From assembly GCA_016874895.1 (NCBI GenBank), contig VGSX01000207.1, positions 1 to 6,494 of the forward strand: a stretch of 6,494 bases of DNA. The letters run 5' to 3'. The notes below the pieces were generated by a model. It had not been told where the DNA came from and made no database searches. It saw nothing but the letters and a program-made list of their open reading frames with translations. The stretch comes from Deltaproteobacteria bacterium (GTDB taxonomy: Bacteria; Desulfobacterota; Desulfobaccia; Desulfobaccales; Desulfobaccaceae). The stretch's first letter is position 1. Each line of letters begins with the position of its first letter. Position numbers and translations under genes: made by a program. Shown here in pieces: positions 5,531 to 6,494 of the stretch.

Positions 5531-6378
5531 CTAGGCAGGTGCGGGGCTAACTCCGGATTCTGCCTCACTCCCGTTGATCCTCACCACCTCCTGGCGGCTG
5601 GCGTTCTCCAGCATGGCCTTCTTCACCAGGTTCAGATGCTTGATGATGAGGTCGATCTTCATGAGGTTCACCTGGGCGTTGCCCTGGATTACCCGGGCCA
5701 GCACCCGGCAGTCTTCCGGGAAAAAGGATTTGACGATCAGCGCGGTTACCGCGTCGAGGGCCTTCTCCCAGCGGGCCACCACCTCCAGATCCTGCTTTTT
5801 GGGCAAGGCAAACAAGGCCCGGTCCTTCTTTGCCTCCACCATGACGTTGACGAAACGCCTCAGGTGGTTGTAGCTGGGCAAATCCCCGGCCCTGACCTTG
5901 CGGAACACCACCTCCTGGTCCCCGGGGTCCTTGAGGCGGCTGATCTCGAAGGCCTGGGAGGGGGAGATCAGCCCCAGGGTCATGGCCTCCTGGTACTTGG
6001 GGGCCAGGTTCAACAGGGACAGGCGCTCGTCCACCCGCCACACCTGCTTGAAGCCCAGTTTCCGGGCCAGCTCTTCTCTTGAATAGCCTTTATCCAGCAT
6101 CTCCTTAAAGGCACGGGCCTCTTCCAGGGGGGTCAGGTCCTGGCGCTGGAGGTTCTCCACCAAGGCCATTTCGGTGATCTGCCGCTCATCGGCCTTGATG
6201 ATGCGCACCGGCACCTTGGTCAGCCCGGCCATCTGGCAGGCCCGCCAGCGACGCTCCCCGGCGATGAGCATGAACTTCTCTCCCCGGGCCACCGCCACCA
6301 GGGGTTCGATCAGGCCCTGCTCCTTGATGGACAGGGCCAACTCTTCCAGGGCCTCCCGCGGAAAAAACTTGCGGTCGG
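5531..6378 (-). CDS. parB: ParB/RepB/Spo0J-family partition protein, second exon (interrupted by a group II intron)
   Basis: The frame is open from the intron end to TAG at 5531, giving 281 visible codons from GAC 6376 plus two bases of a split codon. It begins DRKFFPREALEELALSIKEQ, the typical ParB N-terminal stretch before the CTP-binding motif. LIAGERRWRA (GERRxRA motif) and ALVENLQRQDLTPLEEARAF (ENLQRxDL motif) follow, then a helix-turn-helix-like region REELARKLGFKQVWRVDERLSLL. The last 130 residues or so are lysine- and hydrophobic-rich and match nothing I recognise. ParB proteins bind parS sites, load as CTP-dependent clamps and work with ParA to segregate DNA. The true start codon lies beyond the window, in the first exon; an internal TTG at 6340 with no ribosome-binding site is not a credible start. 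Whether it is a true partition ParB or a ParB-like regulator cannot be decided without a partner gene. Confidence 0.85.
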
Positions 6379-6385
6379 GTAAGGA

Positions 6386-6403
6386 GGTCTCATTGCTGAG
6401 ACC
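6386..6403 (-). ncRNA. Domain VI-like hairpin of the second intron
   Basis: Perfect 7-bp stem GGTCTCA (6403-6397), GCAA loop, TGAGACC (6392-6386), 7 bases before the predicted splice site. No unpaired adenosine is seen where a branch point would be expected; the nearest A to the 3' end, besides the terminal AC, lies within the helix at position -10. Confidence 0.75.
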
Positions 6404-6414
6404 CCCTCCCCTAA

Positions 6415-6448
6415 GAACCGGACGTGAGAGTTTCCCCTCATCCGGCTC
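6415..6448 (-). ncRNA. Domain V of the second group II intron
   Basis: A 34-base hairpin: GAGCCGGATGAG, then GGGAAACTCT, then CACGTCCGGTTC. Arms GAGCCGGA and TCCGGTTC pair, a GAAA tetraloop caps the hairpin, and the length is the conserved 34 bases. It shares the conserved GAGCC...GGTTC ends and GAAA loop with the domain V at 894-861. Confidence 0.93.
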
Positions 6449-6494
6449 AAGTCTTTCACAACCCCCGCATGCTCAATGGAGGGTCGGCAACATA

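Larger units (their letters stand above)
6379..6494 (-). mobile_element. 3' end of a second group II intron, inserted in the parB-like gene
   Basis: The last 116 bases hold a domain V (6448-6415), a domain VI-like hairpin (6403-6386) and a 3' end TCCTTAC (6385-6379). ParB coding sequence follows directly. Its domain V differs from that of the first intron at several paired positions, so it is another lineage, not a copy. The 5' part, any encoded protein and the first parB exon lie outside the window. The 46 bases before domain V have no recognisable protein ending. Confidence 0.88.

Noticed and set aside
5405..6082. + strand ORF of 225 aa opposite the ParB-like gene
   Set aside because: Antisense shadow of a gene with clear ParB motifs; the His/Leu/Gly-rich product is typical of reversed GC-rich coding sequence.

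Overview
The window looks like part of an integrated mobile element or prophage-type replication and partition module, read entirely on the minus strand, that has been colonised by two group II introns. The coding DNA is GC-rich and genes carry strong AGGAGG-type ribosome-binding sites. This suits a GC-rich member of the Clostridia (Moorella/Desulfotomaculum-like), but a deltaproteobacterial or other host cannot be excluded from the sequence alone.

In transcription order (high to low coordinates), the right edge (6379-6494) is the 3' end of a group II intron, with domain V and a domain VI-like hairpin. It runs directly into a ParB-family gene (5531-6378) whose first exon lies outside the window. 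After a probable terminator comes a complete DNA polymerase III sliding clamp gene, dnaN (4275-5405), closed by a strong rho-independent terminator. Next is a 36-residue one-pass membrane protein (4009-4119), followed 13 bases later by a six-cysteine protein (3348-3995) resembling the recombination-directionality-factor family.

Two bases after that stop codon a complete group II intron of about 2.5 kb begins (3345 down to about 810). It has a GTGTG 5' end, a structured domain I-IV region, a 616-aa reverse transcriptase/maturase/HNH protein, domain V and domain VI. Immediately after it lies a 127-aa acidic-tailed hypothetical protein (418-801), then a terminator, then the N-terminal 102 codons of a RecB/Cas4-like PD-(D/E)XK nuclease (1-308) that runs off the left edge.

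The gene set (ParB, sliding clamp, putative directionality factor, RecB-like nuclease) fits maintenance, replication and excision of an integrative element. The most notable points are these. One intron splits parB inside its conserved N-terminal domain. The other separates a Shine-Dalgarno-like TAGGA from the ATG it would serve, so splicing may control translation of the downstream gene. The intron endonuclease appears to have lost a conserved histidine, and the two introns have different domain V sequences.
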